A DNA stretch of 48,538 bases from an uncultured Bacteroidales bacterium. Its GTDB lineage: Bacteria > Bacteroidota > Bacteroidia > Bacteroidales > UBA932. A model generated the notes under the pieces. That model was not told the DNA's origin. It saw only the letters and a list, made by a program, of their open reading frames with translations, and ran no database searches. Each line of letters begins with the position of its first letter. Position 1 is the stretch's first letter. Made by a program: the position numbers and the translations under genes. The DNA is taken from positions 1 to 48,538 of the forward strand of contig CAMHKQ010000017.1 of NCBI GenBank assembly GCA_946185745.1, given 5' to 3'. Below are positions 11,205 through 20,118 of the stretch, one piece after another.

Positions 11205-11603
11205 ATGAAAAAAAGCCTGCTGTTTATTCTTCTGCCATTATGCCTGGCGTTCGCCGGCTGCAGCAACTCCAATCCGAAAGTCGATTCTCCCTATGTTTCC
11301 GAAAAGGGTGACACTCTCGTTGTGGACACTACCGTGCCCGGGGAGGGAATTACCGGCTACGGCGGGCAGGTTTCCATTCAGTTATATGTGGTAAAAGGGC
11401 GAGTCGCCGACATAGTCCTTGGCGAAAATTCCGAAACCCCGCGCTTCATCAAAAGGGTTTACGACATCATAACCCCCAGCTGGATAGGGCTTAGGCTCAG
11501 GGATGCGGCGAAGGCCGAGGTAGATGCCGTCACCGGAGCCACCCTCAGTTCGAACGCCCTCATCGGGAATTTCAGGCTGGCGATGAAGGAGCTGGGGTAC
11601 TGA
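11205..11603 (+). CDS. Small lipoprotein with a single FMN-binding domain
   Basis: 132 residues. The signal peptide ends in lipobox FAGC (Cys19). The mature part has one FMN_bind domain, with the C-terminal motif VDAVTGATLSS (about 106-116) resembling the S/T-G-A-T site where RnfG and NqrC carry covalently attached FMN; Thr113 is the candidate attachment residue. It may be a free-standing periplasmic electron carrier. Covalent flavinylation would need an ApbE-type transferase, not present in this window. The gene stands alone between rho and a DUF389 gene, so the redox partner is unknown. Confidence 0.8.
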   Translation: MKKSLLFILLPLCLAFAGCSNSNPKVDSPYVSEKGDTLVVDTTVPGEGITGYGGQVSIQLYVVKGRVADIVLGENSETPRFIKRVYDIITPSWIGLRLRDAAKAEVDAVTGATLSSNALIGNFRLAMKELGY

Positions 11604-11618
11604 ACCCGGCGCACTTGC

Positions 11619-12959
11619 CTACTGCTGCCTGACAACTACCGTAGTGTCGTTCAGCCTTATCCTGAACCAGCGCTGCATCTCTTCGATATCGGAAGAGGAA
11701 AGCGGTTCTCCGGCCGTGTAGACTATCGCGTTTATGCAGGGGACCTCGGTCAGGCTGTCGACCGAAACCGTATAGCCGCGTGAGAGGGATATCTCCCGGA
11801 TATCGGGATATTTGTACTGCAGCTCGCGGGCAATCTGGGAATAGGGGATGGACGTGCCCTTAAGGCCCGCAAGCTCTTCTTCCAACTGATTGATTTTCTG
11901 GTCTTTGGCCGCAAGTTCGGCATCTGCCCGCTCGTATATGTTGTTGAGGATATAGTCGGTCTTGCTGCCGAATGCGTTGACTTTTATTTCCAGCTTTTCG
12001 GGGTCGAGGTTGTGGCGCTTTGCCGATGCGCGGAGAAGTTCCATTTCGCTTTCCGAGAGATCTCCGGCAAAATAGACTTCAGCGGTCCTGCCCTTTTCGC
12101 CGATAAGCTTGTAATCGTAGATGTACGACGACCCGAAGGTCTTGTTCTCCTCGATGAATCCCTGCAGGTCGCGCTGGGTGCGGTTGCTGCGAATCATCAT
12201 GACGGCGGAAAAGACGCTGGCTCCGAGGATGATCACCACAAGGAATGAAGATATGGTGCGGAAACGCTTGTTCGAAGGACTGTTTTCGTATTTCTTGTTG
12301 AATTTGAGCAGCCCCACGACGAGATAGGATGCCAGCATTATGAACACCGTATTGATGACGAACAGCAGCATGGCGCCGCCGAAGAAATGGAAATTGCCGT
12401 TGGCAAGGCCGTAACCGGCGGTGCAGAGGGGCGGCATGAGGGCCGTGGCGATGGCTACGCCCGAAAGGACGGTACCGTGCCCCTTACGGCTGTTCTCAAT
12501 CATGCCTGCGGCTCCGCCGAAGAATGCAATGAACACGTCGAAGATGGTGGGACTGGTGCGTGCCTCGAGCTCGGTGGGATTGGCATAGTCGAGTGGCGTC
12601 ACAAGGAAATACAGCGAGGCGACGAGAAGACTCACTACCACCATCACGAGGAAATTGCGAAGCGCCTCCCCGAGCAGTTTGGAATCGTTGATGCCGAGGG
12701 ACAGGCCCATGCCCACTATCGGGCCCATTAGCGGCGATATGAGCATGGCGCCGATAATGACGGGGATGGAGTTGATGTTGAGGCCTACGGACGCTATGAT
12801 GATCGAACATGCCAGAATCCATACCTGGGAACCCCGGAAATAAATGCCTTCGCGGATGCTGACTTCGGCGCCTTCGGTATCTATTTCATTGCCCATATAG
12901 GTGAGGATACGCCAGAACTGGCGTAATTTCCCGCTGAATGTTTTCTTCTCTTCGTTCAT
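11619..12959 (-). CDS. DUF389 family integral membrane protein
   Basis: 446 residues. A short cytoplasmic N-terminus (about 1-43) is followed by six or so hydrophobic helices (about 44-270) containing the family signature GAMLISPLMGPI and a second conserved stretch ATALMPPLCTAGYGLA. The C-terminal half (about 270-446) is soluble, with a coiled-coil-like stretch near ELAAKDQKINQLEEELA. The family has no firmly established function; transport or mechanosensing roles have been guessed. It lies 24 nt downstream of lptD on the same strand, so it is probably co-transcribed. The stop is 15 nt from that of the convergent FMN-binding gene. Confidence 0.88.
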   Translation of the reverse strand: MNEEKKTFSGKLRQFWRILTYMGNEIDTEGAEVSIREGIYFRGSQVWILACSIIIASVGLNINSIPVIIGAMLISPLMGPIVGMGLSLGINDSKLLGEALRNFLVMVVVSLLVASLYFLVTPLDYANPTELEARTSPTIFDVFIAFFGGAAGMIENSRKGHGTVLSGVAIATALMPPLCTAGYGLANGNFHFFGGAMLLFVINTVFIMLASYLVVGLLKFNKKYENSPSNKRFRTISSFLVVIILGASVFSAVMMIRSNRTQRDLQGFIEENKTFGSSYIYDYKLIGEKGRTAEVYFAGDLSESEMELLRASAKRHNLDPEKLEIKVNAFGSKTDYILNNIYERADAELAAKDQKINQLEEELAGLKGTSIPYSQIARELQYKYPDIREISLSRGYTVSVDSLTEVPCINAIVYTAGEPLSSSDIEEMQRWFRIRLNDTTVVVRQQ

Positions 12960-12983
12960 AAAAGGATGTTGACAGTCAATGGT

Positions 12984-15737
12984 TTAGTTGTCCCAGTAGC
13001 TGGAGCTCTTCTTGAAGCGGAGCAGGTCGGCCAGGGCCGAGGCGTTGGCGCGGAACAGGAAGTTGTAGCTCTGCCACTGGCCGGTGGGAACCCACGAAAC
13101 GCTCATGGTGAAGCAGTGCAGGTCGTAGGTGGCGGACAGCTGGGTGGTGGTAATCTTCATCGCCTGGAGGTCGAAGCCTGAAGTGGCGTTCATGCTGAGC
13201 CTGGGCGTGAGCTTGATGTTTCCGTTGAGATTGAGCGTCTGGGTGATGTTGTCTTTCTTGTCGAGGAGCTTGGTGTCCTGGTTCAGGACGAAGCTCCTGT
13301 TGCAGCTGAAGGAGTAGCTGAAGCTTACGCTCCAGGGGACGTTGGGATTGGTGTAATACACCCAGCCTCCGGGGATGTATTCGCCGGTTATGGGGTGGGT
13401 GTAATTGCGGATGTAGCTGCTGGCCGCGCCCTGCACGCCTCCGGAACCCCTGTCGCCATCTGTGCCTCCTGCTGCTCCGCCGCTGCCGTCGTTGCCGTTC
13501 ATCTTGCCCTCGCCGGAGATAGAGTAGGAAAGGGACGCCGATGCGTTGGTGAAACGGGCGAGGCCCTGCTTCTGCAGTATCGCGAACTTGTTGACCCTCG
13601 TGCCCTTGTCGTTGAGGGCGTACGGGTCGAAGTTGGCCGATGCGCTGATGTTGACCTTGTTGAACAGGGTGGTGCTCACGTTCATGGACAAGGTGTTCAT
13701 CTTGAGGGAGTCGGCGAGGAAATTATAGCCGCTCCGGATGTTGAACTGGTCTATGAGCTTGAGTTTCTTGGTGCCGGTGCCGGTGGTGTCCGCGAAATCC
13801 CGCACCTTGGCCTCGAGGTTGTTGCCCAGGCTCCAGCTCATGGTTGCGCTGCGGCCGCGTCCCGGAGGAGAGTTGAGCTGCCCTGCGTAGCGGTTGTATT
13901 CGTACTGTTTTTCCACTCCGAGGGTGTCGACGTACACGAGGGTACGGTAACCGTTCATGTGGGTCGCCAGGTTGGGAGTGAACGACATCGATATGGAGGG
14001 GGAGATGACGTGGCGGATTGCCTGCAGCTTGTGGTAGCCCCCGAAGTTGAAGGTGCCGTAGATGCGGGTGCTCATCGAAATGGACCCGCTGTAGGTCTGG
14101 GTTATGCCGAACCTCGAGAACTGCGCACTTTCCTGTGCCTCCACCGAGTTGGTTTCGGGATTGAAGACATAGTCGGTGGTGCGGAAGAACCAGTTCTGCC
14201 CGTACGAAACGGAAGGGGAGAAGTTCAGGTAACGGAACAGCGTGAAGCTGGGAAGGCCAATGCTGAAATTATGCGTCATTCCGTTCTTGAAGCGGTCAAA
14301 GAAGCCGTCCTCCAGGAACTCCGAGGCCTTGAAACCGATCTTGTTCTGGAGGGCCATGCTGTAGCCGAAGGATATCTTCTCGTAGAATTTCTCCTTGCCG
14401 ACGCGGTTCTTGCGCTTGAAGGGGTAGAAGGTGCTCACGCTGAAGTTGACGCTCGGAAGCGTGAAGGTGTACGAGGAGTCGCGGGAATTCTGCGAATGCA
14501 GGGCGTTTACGGTGAGGTTGGCCTTGCCGTTGAAGTTGCGGCCCCATGAAATCGAGGAAGACACCTGGTTCTGCAGGGCTTCGTTGACGGAATGGGAGTT
14601 GTATTTGCTGTTGGACGGGCTGGAGAAATTCACCGATGCGCTGAATGTGGTTCCCGGGTGGGATTTGGGATCCTGGGAATGCGACCATCTGAAACCGAAG
14701 TTCTTGGTTTCGCTGAAATCGGCGCTGCCTTTCTCGCCGGTCTTGTCGTCGGAATATGTGAGTGACAGGCTGCCGTTGAACTTGTAATTGACGCGGTACC
14801 GGGAGTTCAGGTCGACCGCCCACGACCCCAGCGAGTAGACGTCGCCGGTCAGCGACAGGTCGAAATAATCGCCGAAAACGAAGTACATGCCGGCGTCCCT
14901 CATGTAAAAGCCTCGGGCCGTTTCCTGGCCGAACGAGGGCATCAGCATGCCGGTGGCCCTCTGCGGCCGCTTGGGAACGAATCCGTATGGGATGCCTATG
15001 AATGGGATGTTGACGTCCGCCACCACCAGGTTGGCCGGGCCGAACACTATCTTCTGGGAGGGTTTGGTGACCACCTTGGCGTTCAGCAGCTTCAGGTAAT
15101 AATGGGGCTCCTCGGCGTCGCAGACGGTGTAGCGGCCCCGCGAGATGCTGATGGAATTGTCTTCCTGCATCTTGATGTTCTTGCCGTGAAGGAGACCGTC
15201 GTCCTCTTTGGTGGTCATGTTGGTGATGCGGGCCTTGCGCGTGTTGAAGTTGTAGCGCAGGTCCTCCATGTTGTAGGTCTTGTTGCCCTGTTTCATCTCG
15301 GGCTGGCCTTTCCATTCGCCCGTCAGGGTGTCGAGGACGCCGAAGGCGTGCACGGTGCCGGTGCTCATGTCGTATTCCATGCGTTCGGCCGTCAGCGACA
15401 TGTCTCCGTATTTGACGCTTACGTCTCCATAATAATAGATGAGCTGCTTGCCGTCGGAAAAGACTTCCACTACCGAGTCCCTTGCGGTCGAGAAGGCCGG
15501 CTGGTTGAGGGATGTCTGCTCCATCAGCGACAGGGAGTCCTCCCTGAAAAGGGAGTCGGCCCTGTGCAGGGAATCGAGGCGGGCGAGCTGGACGGAGTCG
15601 GGCTCAACTACCTTCTTTACAGCTATTTGCGATGAGAAATCGGTATTCTGGCCACGACGCGGACGCTGCGCCCGGGCCTCGGTCAGGCCAAGGCAGGCTA
15701 CAAGCATCAGGGCTATGAGATATTCGATTTTCCTCAA
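12984..15737 (-). CDS. lptD: LPS-assembly outer membrane protein LptD
   Basis: About 917 residues. There is no ATG at the expected position; I place the start at TTG 15737, giving MRKIEYLIALMLVACLG, a good signal peptide ending EARAQ. A second in-frame TTG at 15743 adds two residues. An N-terminal OstA/LptA-like beta-jellyroll (about 60-230) precedes a large C-terminal barrel rich in alternating aromatic and polar residues. A Gly/Ser/Asp-rich loop near residues 750-785 looks like a flexible surface loop. LptD, with LptE, inserts LPS into the outer leaflet. It is divergent from the amidase gene. Confidence 0.87.
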   Translation of the reverse strand: MRKIEYLIALMLVACLGLTEARAQRPRRGQNTDFSSQIAVKKVVEPDSVQLARLDSLHRADSLFREDSLSLMEQTSLNQPAFSTARDSVVEVFSDGKQLIYYYGDVSVKYGDMSLTAERMEYDMSTGTVHAFGVLDTLTGEWKGQPEMKQGNKTYNMEDLRYNFNTRKARITNMTTKEDDGLLHGKNIKMQEDNSISISRGRYTVCDAEEPHYYLKLLNAKVVTKPSQKIVFGPANLVVADVNIPFIGIPYGFVPKRPQRATGMLMPSFGQETARGFYMRDAGMYFVFGDYFDLSLTGDVYSLGSWAVDLNSRYRVNYKFNGSLSLTYSDDKTGEKGSADFSETKNFGFRWSHSQDPKSHPGTTFSASVNFSSPSNSKYNSHSVNEALQNQVSSSISWGRNFNGKANLTVNALHSQNSRDSSYTFTLPSVNFSVSTFYPFKRKNRVGKEKFYEKISFGYSMALQNKIGFKASEFLEDGFFDRFKNGMTHNFSIGLPSFTLFRYLNFSPSVSYGQNWFFRTTDYVFNPETNSVEAQESAQFSRFGITQTYSGSISMSTRIYGTFNFGGYHKLQAIRHVISPSISMSFTPNLATHMNGYRTLVYVDTLGVEKQYEYNRYAGQLNSPPGRGRSATMSWSLGNNLEAKVRDFADTTGTGTKKLKLIDQFNIRSGYNFLADSLKMNTLSMNVSTTLFNKVNISASANFDPYALNDKGTRVNKFAILQKQGLARFTNASASLSYSISGEGKMNGNDGSGGAAGGTDGDRGSGGVQGAASSYIRNYTHPITGEYIPGGWVYYTNPNVPWSVSFSYSFSCNRSFVLNQDTKLLDKKDNITQTLNLNGNIKLTPRLSMNATSGFDLQAMKITTTQLSATYDLHCFTMSVSWVPTGQWQSYNFLFRANASALADLLRFKKSSSYWDN

Positions 15738-15751
15738 ATGCAATTTTTTTC

Positions 15752-15759
15752 TATCTTTG
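15752..15759 (+). promoter_or_regulatory. -7 promoter element for the amidase gene
   Basis: TATCTTTG, exact TAnnTTTG match, followed by a leader of about 35 nt before the GTG at 15801. Confidence 0.6.
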
Positions 15760-15782
15760 CGAAGAGTATTATACTAAACTTG

Positions 15783-15790
15783 CAAAATTA
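15783..15790 (-). promoter_or_regulatory. lptD: -7 promoter element for lptD
   Basis: Reverse-strand TAATTTTG matches TAnnTTTG and lies 45 nt upstream of the TTG start at 15737. It interleaves with the forward amidase promoter at 15752-15759, so the divergent transcripts overlap at their 5' ends. Confidence 0.45.
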
Positions 15791-15800
15791 ACATAAATTT

Positions 15801-16943
15801 GTGAAACACACAATCCGCTTAATCCTGTCGCTGCTGCTTTCCGCCGCCTTTTCTGCGAGTGCCTACGCGGACGGCCTGCGGCTCGGCACGGTAGTCATCG
15901 ACGCCGGGCACGGAGGCAAGGATCCGGGCTGCATCAGCAAAGACAAGAAGACATACGAGAAAACCCTCACCCTAGACATCGCCACCAAGCTGTCTGACCT
16001 CATCAAGGCGGAATTTCCCGATGTCAACGTCATCCTCACCCGCAGCACCGACGAGTTCGTGGAACTGCGCGGGAGGGCGGACATCGCAAACCGGGCGAAC
16101 GCCAATCTTTTCATCTCGCTGCATATCAACGCGAGCAGCAGCACCTCGCCTAACGGTTATTCCGTGCATATTCTGGGCCAATCTTCACAGAAGAACCGGG
16201 ATTTGTTCGCGGAAAACATGGACATAGTCAAGAGAGAGAACTCCGTAATCCTTCTGGAAGACGACTATCAGACTCATTATCAGGGTTTTAACCCGTCTGA
16301 TCCGGAATCCTACATATTCATGTCGCTGATGCAGAATTCCAACCTGGAGCAGAGCCTGCTGCTTGCCAGCATAATCTCCGAGAAACTCAAGGGCGGGCCC
16401 ATCAAGTCCGACAAAGGCATCAGGCAGAATCCGTTCTACGTGCTATGGCGCACCTCCATGCCGGCTGTGCTGGTGGAGCTTGGCTTCATTTCGAACGACA
16501 CCGACCTTTCCGCCCTCAGGCAGGAAGACAAGCGTGCGGATCTGGCAAAGCGTCTCCTGGGCGCCTTCAAGGACTACAAGCAGCTGTACGACAGTTCGCT
16601 TGGGCTGGACAGGGACGGCGGCAGCGCTCCGGCCGATCCCAAGGAAAGCGCAAAGGAAACCAAACAGGAGAGCGCCAAGGAAAGCGTCAGTAAATCCGCC
16701 GACGTTTCCGGCACCCTCTACGGCACCCAGATTTTCGCCACGTCCAAGGCGCTCGACGCCTCCGACAAGTCTTTCCTCGGCTGGAAACCGCATGTCGTTC
16801 AGAAAGGAAACCTTTACAAATATATTGTAGGCGTGAGCTCTTCTCCTGAAGAGGCGCGGAAGAACAACACGGCTATTAAAAAGGAGTATCCGGCGAGCTT
16901 CATGGTGCAGATAAAAGACGGGGAGACCATACGCTTTAAATAA
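15801..16943 (+). CDS. N-acetylmuramoyl-L-alanine amidase (Amidase_3) with SPOR-like tail
   Basis: 380 residues from a GTG start. A Sec signal peptide (1-23) precedes an Amidase_3 domain with the expected zinc ligands and catalytic residue: H37 (DAGHGG), E53, H108 (SLHINA) and E226 (VELGF). A Lys/Glu/Ala/Ser linker (about 270-300) leads to a C-terminal segment (about 305-380) with the pattern of a SPOR-type peptidoglycan-binding domain. It should cut the amide between MurNAc and the stem peptide, probably at division sites. Its place opposite lptD suggests a shared envelope theme. Activation by an EnvC-like partner cannot be judged here. Confidence 0.9.
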   Translation: MKHTIRLILSLLLSAAFSASAYADGLRLGTVVIDAGHGGKDPGCISKDKKTYEKTLTLDIATKLSDLIKAEFPDVNVILTRSTDEFVELRGRADIANRANANLFISLHINASSSTSPNGYSVHILGQSSQKNRDLFAENMDIVKRENSVILLEDDYQTHYQGFNPSDPESYIFMSLMQNSNLEQSLLLASIISEKLKGGPIKSDKGIRQNPFYVLWRTSMPAVLVELGFISNDTDLSALRQEDKRADLAKRLLGAFKDYKQLYDSSLGLDRDGGSAPADPKESAKETKQESAKESVSKSADVSGTLYGTQIFATSKALDASDKSFLGWKPHVVQKGNLYKYIVGVSSSPEEARKNNTAIKKEYPASFMVQIKDGETIRFK

Positions 16944-17238
16944 AACCTGCCGGAACTGTTTCCAGAAAAGAAGCTCAGGGACCACTTCCTGCCGTATAAT
17001 TGCATAAAAAACCATTATCCTTTTTGGAATTATTCTAAATAATAAACATATTGCATGTCAGAGACTTAGAACGTTATTGCGTATCTAAGTCTCTGATTTT
17101 CAATGGGGTAAAAAATAAAATTAATGCGGTTGTCCTTTCTATTATTTATAACGAAAAAAATTAATAAACAATAGTTAAAAAAAAATTTTTCAACAATTTT
17201 TTCACCATCTTTGCAAGTGAGAAAGACCCGTATTGTTC
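16944..17238. other. AT-rich intergenic region upstream of dnaA
   Basis: 295 nt without a gene. It holds the hairpin at 17058-17096, then a very AT-rich stretch (17101-17205) with long A and T runs, and a -7-like element CATCTTTG (17206-17213, one mismatch) that probably drives dnaA. I find no cluster of TTATCCACA-type DnaA boxes, so I do not call it an origin. Confidence 0.5.
17058..17096 (+). terminator. Perfect 13-bp hairpin between the amidase gene and dnaA
   Basis: Arms TCAGAGACTTAGA (17058-17070) and TCTAAGTCTCTGA (17084-17096), 13-nt loop that can form three more pairs, then TTTT. It lies 114 nt after the amidase stop. The T-run on the forward strand suggests a terminator for the amidase transcript, though the stem is only moderately GC-rich. 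Confidence 0.5.
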
Positions 17239-18666
17239 ATGAACGAAATCGGCAAACACATAGAAAGCTGGAACAACTGCCTGCGCTTCATCGGGCAGGT
17301 GGTTGAGCCTCAGCAGTTTGAGACCTGGTTCAAGAAAATCAGGCCCGTTTCGCTCGTGGAATCCACGCTCACCGTCGAGGTCCCGTCGGAGTTTTTCTGT
17401 GAATATCTCGAAAGCGCCTTCATAGACGTCATCAAGGCAGCCCTAAAAAAGGAAATCGGTGCGGGCGCCCGCCTCGTCTACACCATAAGGCCGGTCCGCA
17501 ACCAGCAGCCCATGACTTTCCCGCAGGGTCCCGGCGACGCCCCCACCAACAAGACCATAAACGTCAATACCTGGCAGCCCACGGGCAATCCGGGTCCGTT
17601 CGTATATCCCGGCATCACCCGCATCCAGGTCAACCCGCGGCTGAATCCCGTCTACAATTTCGAGAACCTTGTGGTAGGGGATTGCAACCGCCTGGCAGTC
17701 AATGCCGTGCAGAACATCGCCAGGGCTCCGGGCAAAACCCCGTTCAACCCGCTGTTCATATTCGGCGGTCCCGGTCTCGGCAAAACCCATCTCGCACAGG
17801 CCTCCGGCCTCGAGATCAAAAAGCGCTTCCCCGAGCTCATCGTGCTCTATGTCACGGGCAACGAGTTCAAGACCCAGTACATGGATGCCATCCGGGGCAA
17901 CAAGCTTACCGACTTCCTCGCCTATTACATGAAGATGGATGTCCTCATCTTGGACGATATCCAGGACATGGTGGGTCCCGGCAACCAGAACGCCTTCTTC
18001 AACATTTTCAACCACCTGCACCAGAACGGCAAACAGCTCATACTCACCTCCGACAGGGCGCCGGTGGATCTCCAGAATTTCGAGGAAAGGCTGCTGTCCC
18101 GCTTCAAATGGGGCCTTTCGGCGGAGCTTACCCCGCCCGATTTTGAAACCCGTCTCGCAATGCTGAAGGCCCGCGCCTTCCGCGAGGGCGTGTCCGTATC
18201 CGACGATGTCCTGGAGTACCTCGCCACCCGCATCAAAACCAATTTCCGCGAGCTGGAGGGCACTCTCATCTCGGTAATGGCCAACGCTACCATCTCGCGC
18301 AGCGAGGTCACAGTGCAGCAGGCCGCGTCCATTACAGAAAAGATAGTCGGGGAAGAAAACGGAACCCTCACCATAGACAAGGTCCAGAGCATCGTGTGCG
18401 ACTACTTCGGAATCAGCAGGGAAAGCCTTGTCAGCACCACGCGCAAGCGCCAGATAGTCCAGGCCCGCCAGATCAGCATGTTCCTCTGCCGCAAGCTCAT
18501 CAGCAACGTCTCACTGGCCACCATAGGCAGCGAGACCGGCGGCAAAGACCATGCGACGGTACTTCATGCATGCACTACGGTCAGCGACCTCTGCGCAACC
18601 GACCGCCGTTTCAAAAGAGACGTTTCAAGCATAGAGAACATGCTTGCCAGGCAAGTACGCCAATAA
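17239..18666 (+). CDS. dnaA: Chromosomal replication initiator DnaA
   Basis: 475 residues from the ATG at 17239; an in-frame TTG two codons earlier is less likely. Domain I (about 1-85) binds helicase-loading partners, followed by a Pro/Asn-rich linker (about 90-140). The AAA+ domain has Walker A GGPGLGKT and Walker B LILDDIQ. The C-terminal DNA-binding domain carries the family signature GGKDHATVLHA. It binds the origin and opens DNA. dnaN is not adjacent; pepD follows after 17 nt and rpe after that, so initiation and metabolic genes share a transcript. Confidence 0.96.
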   Translation: MNEIGKHIESWNNCLRFIGQVVEPQQFETWFKKIRPVSLVESTLTVEVPSEFFCEYLESAFIDVIKAALKKEIGAGARLVYTIRPVRNQQPMTFPQGPGDAPTNKTINVNTWQPTGNPGPFVYPGITRIQVNPRLNPVYNFENLVVGDCNRLAVNAVQNIARAPGKTPFNPLFIFGGPGLGKTHLAQASGLEIKKRFPELIVLYVTGNEFKTQYMDAIRGNKLTDFLAYYMKMDVLILDDIQDMVGPGNQNAFFNIFNHLHQNGKQLILTSDRAPVDLQNFEERLLSRFKWGLSAELTPPDFETRLAMLKARAFREGVSVSDDVLEYLATRIKTNFRELEGTLISVMANATISRSEVTVQQAASITEKIVGEENGTLTIDKVQSIVCDYFGISRESLVSTTRKRQIVQARQISMFLCRKLISNVSLATIGSETGGKDHATVLHACTTVSDLCATDRRFKRDVSSIENMLARQVRQ

Positions 18667-18683
18667 CCTATACACGCTAAGAC

Positions 18684-20111
18684 ATGACAGCAGACCAGGT
18701 TCTTGAAATCTTCAAGAAGATTACCACTATTCCAAGAGGTTCCGGCAACGAAGGGCCGATTACCGATTATCTATGTTCCTGGGCCGGTGAACACGGGCTC
18801 GAATACAGGCGCGACGCCACGGGCAACGTCTGCATTGTAAGGGAAGCCGCTCCCGGCAAGGAGAAAGTGCCTGCCATAGTGCTCCAGGCCCATCAGGACA
18901 TGGTCTGTGAGAAACTGGCCGGTTTCCCCTTCAACTTCGAGAAAGACCCCATTCCCTATGTAATAAAGGACGGCTGGATGGTGGCGGAAAACACCACCCT
19001 TGGGGCGGACGACGGAATAGGCATAGCAGCCTGCCTCGCCCTGCTCGAAAGCAAGGATCCTACCGGGCGCATCGAGGCGGTCTTCACCATCAGCGAGGAG
19101 ACCGGCATGGACGGCGCCAATGCCATGGAGGCCGGCTTTTTCACCGGTAAAACACTCATCAACCTCGACTCTGAAGACGAAGGGCAGCTGTTCATAGGCT
19201 GCGCCGGAGGCGAGAACACCGACGCCTTCTTCCGTTACGAAACGGGCGAGTTCAGGCCGGGCTGGGAGAGGCTGGACCTGCGCATCTCCGGAGGCGTGGG
19301 CGGCCACAGCGGCGACGACATCAACAAGGGCCGCCTGAACGCGGTTCGCACCCTTGCTCAGTTCCTTCTCGAAGAGCTCGGGCAGAGCGGCCTGCAGCTG
19401 GTCATCCTGGCCGGCGGCGGAAAGCACAACGCCATCGCGCGCGAGGCCAGGGCATCCATAATAGTCCCCGACACCGCTGCAACCAAGAAACGCTTCGCCG
19501 ATTTCGGAGAAACTGTCAAGGCTGAGTATGCCGCCACCGAGCCAGCCCTGTGCTTCACGTCAAGGAGGAGCGGCTTCAATGAAAAGCCCCTCCGCGACGA
19601 AGACGCGGCGGCGCTCCTGCGCTCTCTGGTGAACTGTCCCCACGGAGTCGTGAAGATGAGCCCTGACATCGAAGGTCTAGTGCAGACTTCCACCAATCTG
19701 GCCGCCGTCGACATGAGCCGCAGGCATACCGTAAAAGTCGTAACCAGCCAGCGCAGCAGCGTGGTCGCCGAACTCGACGACCTTGTCGCCGAGGTGGCGG
19801 ACGCCTTCCAAAAAGAGGGCGCCGAGGTCGTTTCCTACAGCAAATATCCCGGATGGAATCCGAATCTGGATTCGCACATCCTGGAGGTCACCAGGGATTC
19901 ATACCGCAGGCTTTTCGGGGAAGAACCCCTTGTCCTGGCCATCCATGCCGGGCTGGAATGCGGCCTCTTCCTCGAGAAATTCCCCGGGCTCGACATGATC
20001 AGTTTCGGTCCCACCCTGCGCGGTGTCCACACTCCCGGCGAAAAGCTGGAGCTCGCCTCCATGGACAAGTTCGTGAAACTGCTCGACGATATCGTAATCA
20101 ACTTCTCATAA
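18684..20111 (+). CDS. pepD: Aminoacyl-histidine dipeptidase (M20 family)
   Basis: 475 residues, cytoplasmic. M20 metal-site motifs are visible: QAHQDMV, LGADDGIG, SEETGMDGA, and a late AIHAGLECG motif. A dimerisation lid domain is inserted after the first catalytic half. It cleaves Xaa-His and other dipeptides with zinc. It lies between dnaA (17 nt) and rpe (7 nt), probably in one operon; none of these starts has a Shine-Dalgarno sequence. Confidence 0.92.
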   Translation: MTADQVLEIFKKITTIPRGSGNEGPITDYLCSWAGEHGLEYRRDATGNVCIVREAAPGKEKVPAIVLQAHQDMVCEKLAGFPFNFEKDPIPYVIKDGWMVAENTTLGADDGIGIAACLALLESKDPTGRIEAVFTISEETGMDGANAMEAGFFTGKTLINLDSEDEGQLFIGCAGGENTDAFFRYETGEFRPGWERLDLRISGGVGGHSGDDINKGRLNAVRTLAQFLLEELGQSGLQLVILAGGGKHNAIAREARASIIVPDTAATKKRFADFGETVKAEYAATEPALCFTSRRSGFNEKPLRDEDAAALLRSLVNCPHGVVKMSPDIEGLVQTSTNLAAVDMSRRHTVKVVTSQRSSVVAELDDLVAEVADAFQKEGAEVVSYSKYPGWNPNLDSHILEVTRDSYRRLFGEEPLVLAIHAGLECGLFLEKFPGLDMISFGPTLRGVHTPGEKLELASMDKFVKLLDDIVINFS

Positions 20112-20118
20112 TCCCGAT

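Noticed and set aside
11630..11647. Hairpin downstream of the FMN lipoprotein (GACA-CTA / TAG-TGTC with a bulge)
   Set aside because: Short, bulged and without a following T-run; could arise from DUF389 codons.
16944..17238. Possible chromosomal origin next to dnaA
   Set aside because: AT-rich with a hairpin, but I find no cluster of DnaA boxes; only one loose match (TTTTTCACC near 17200). Bacteroidota origins are often not beside dnaA.
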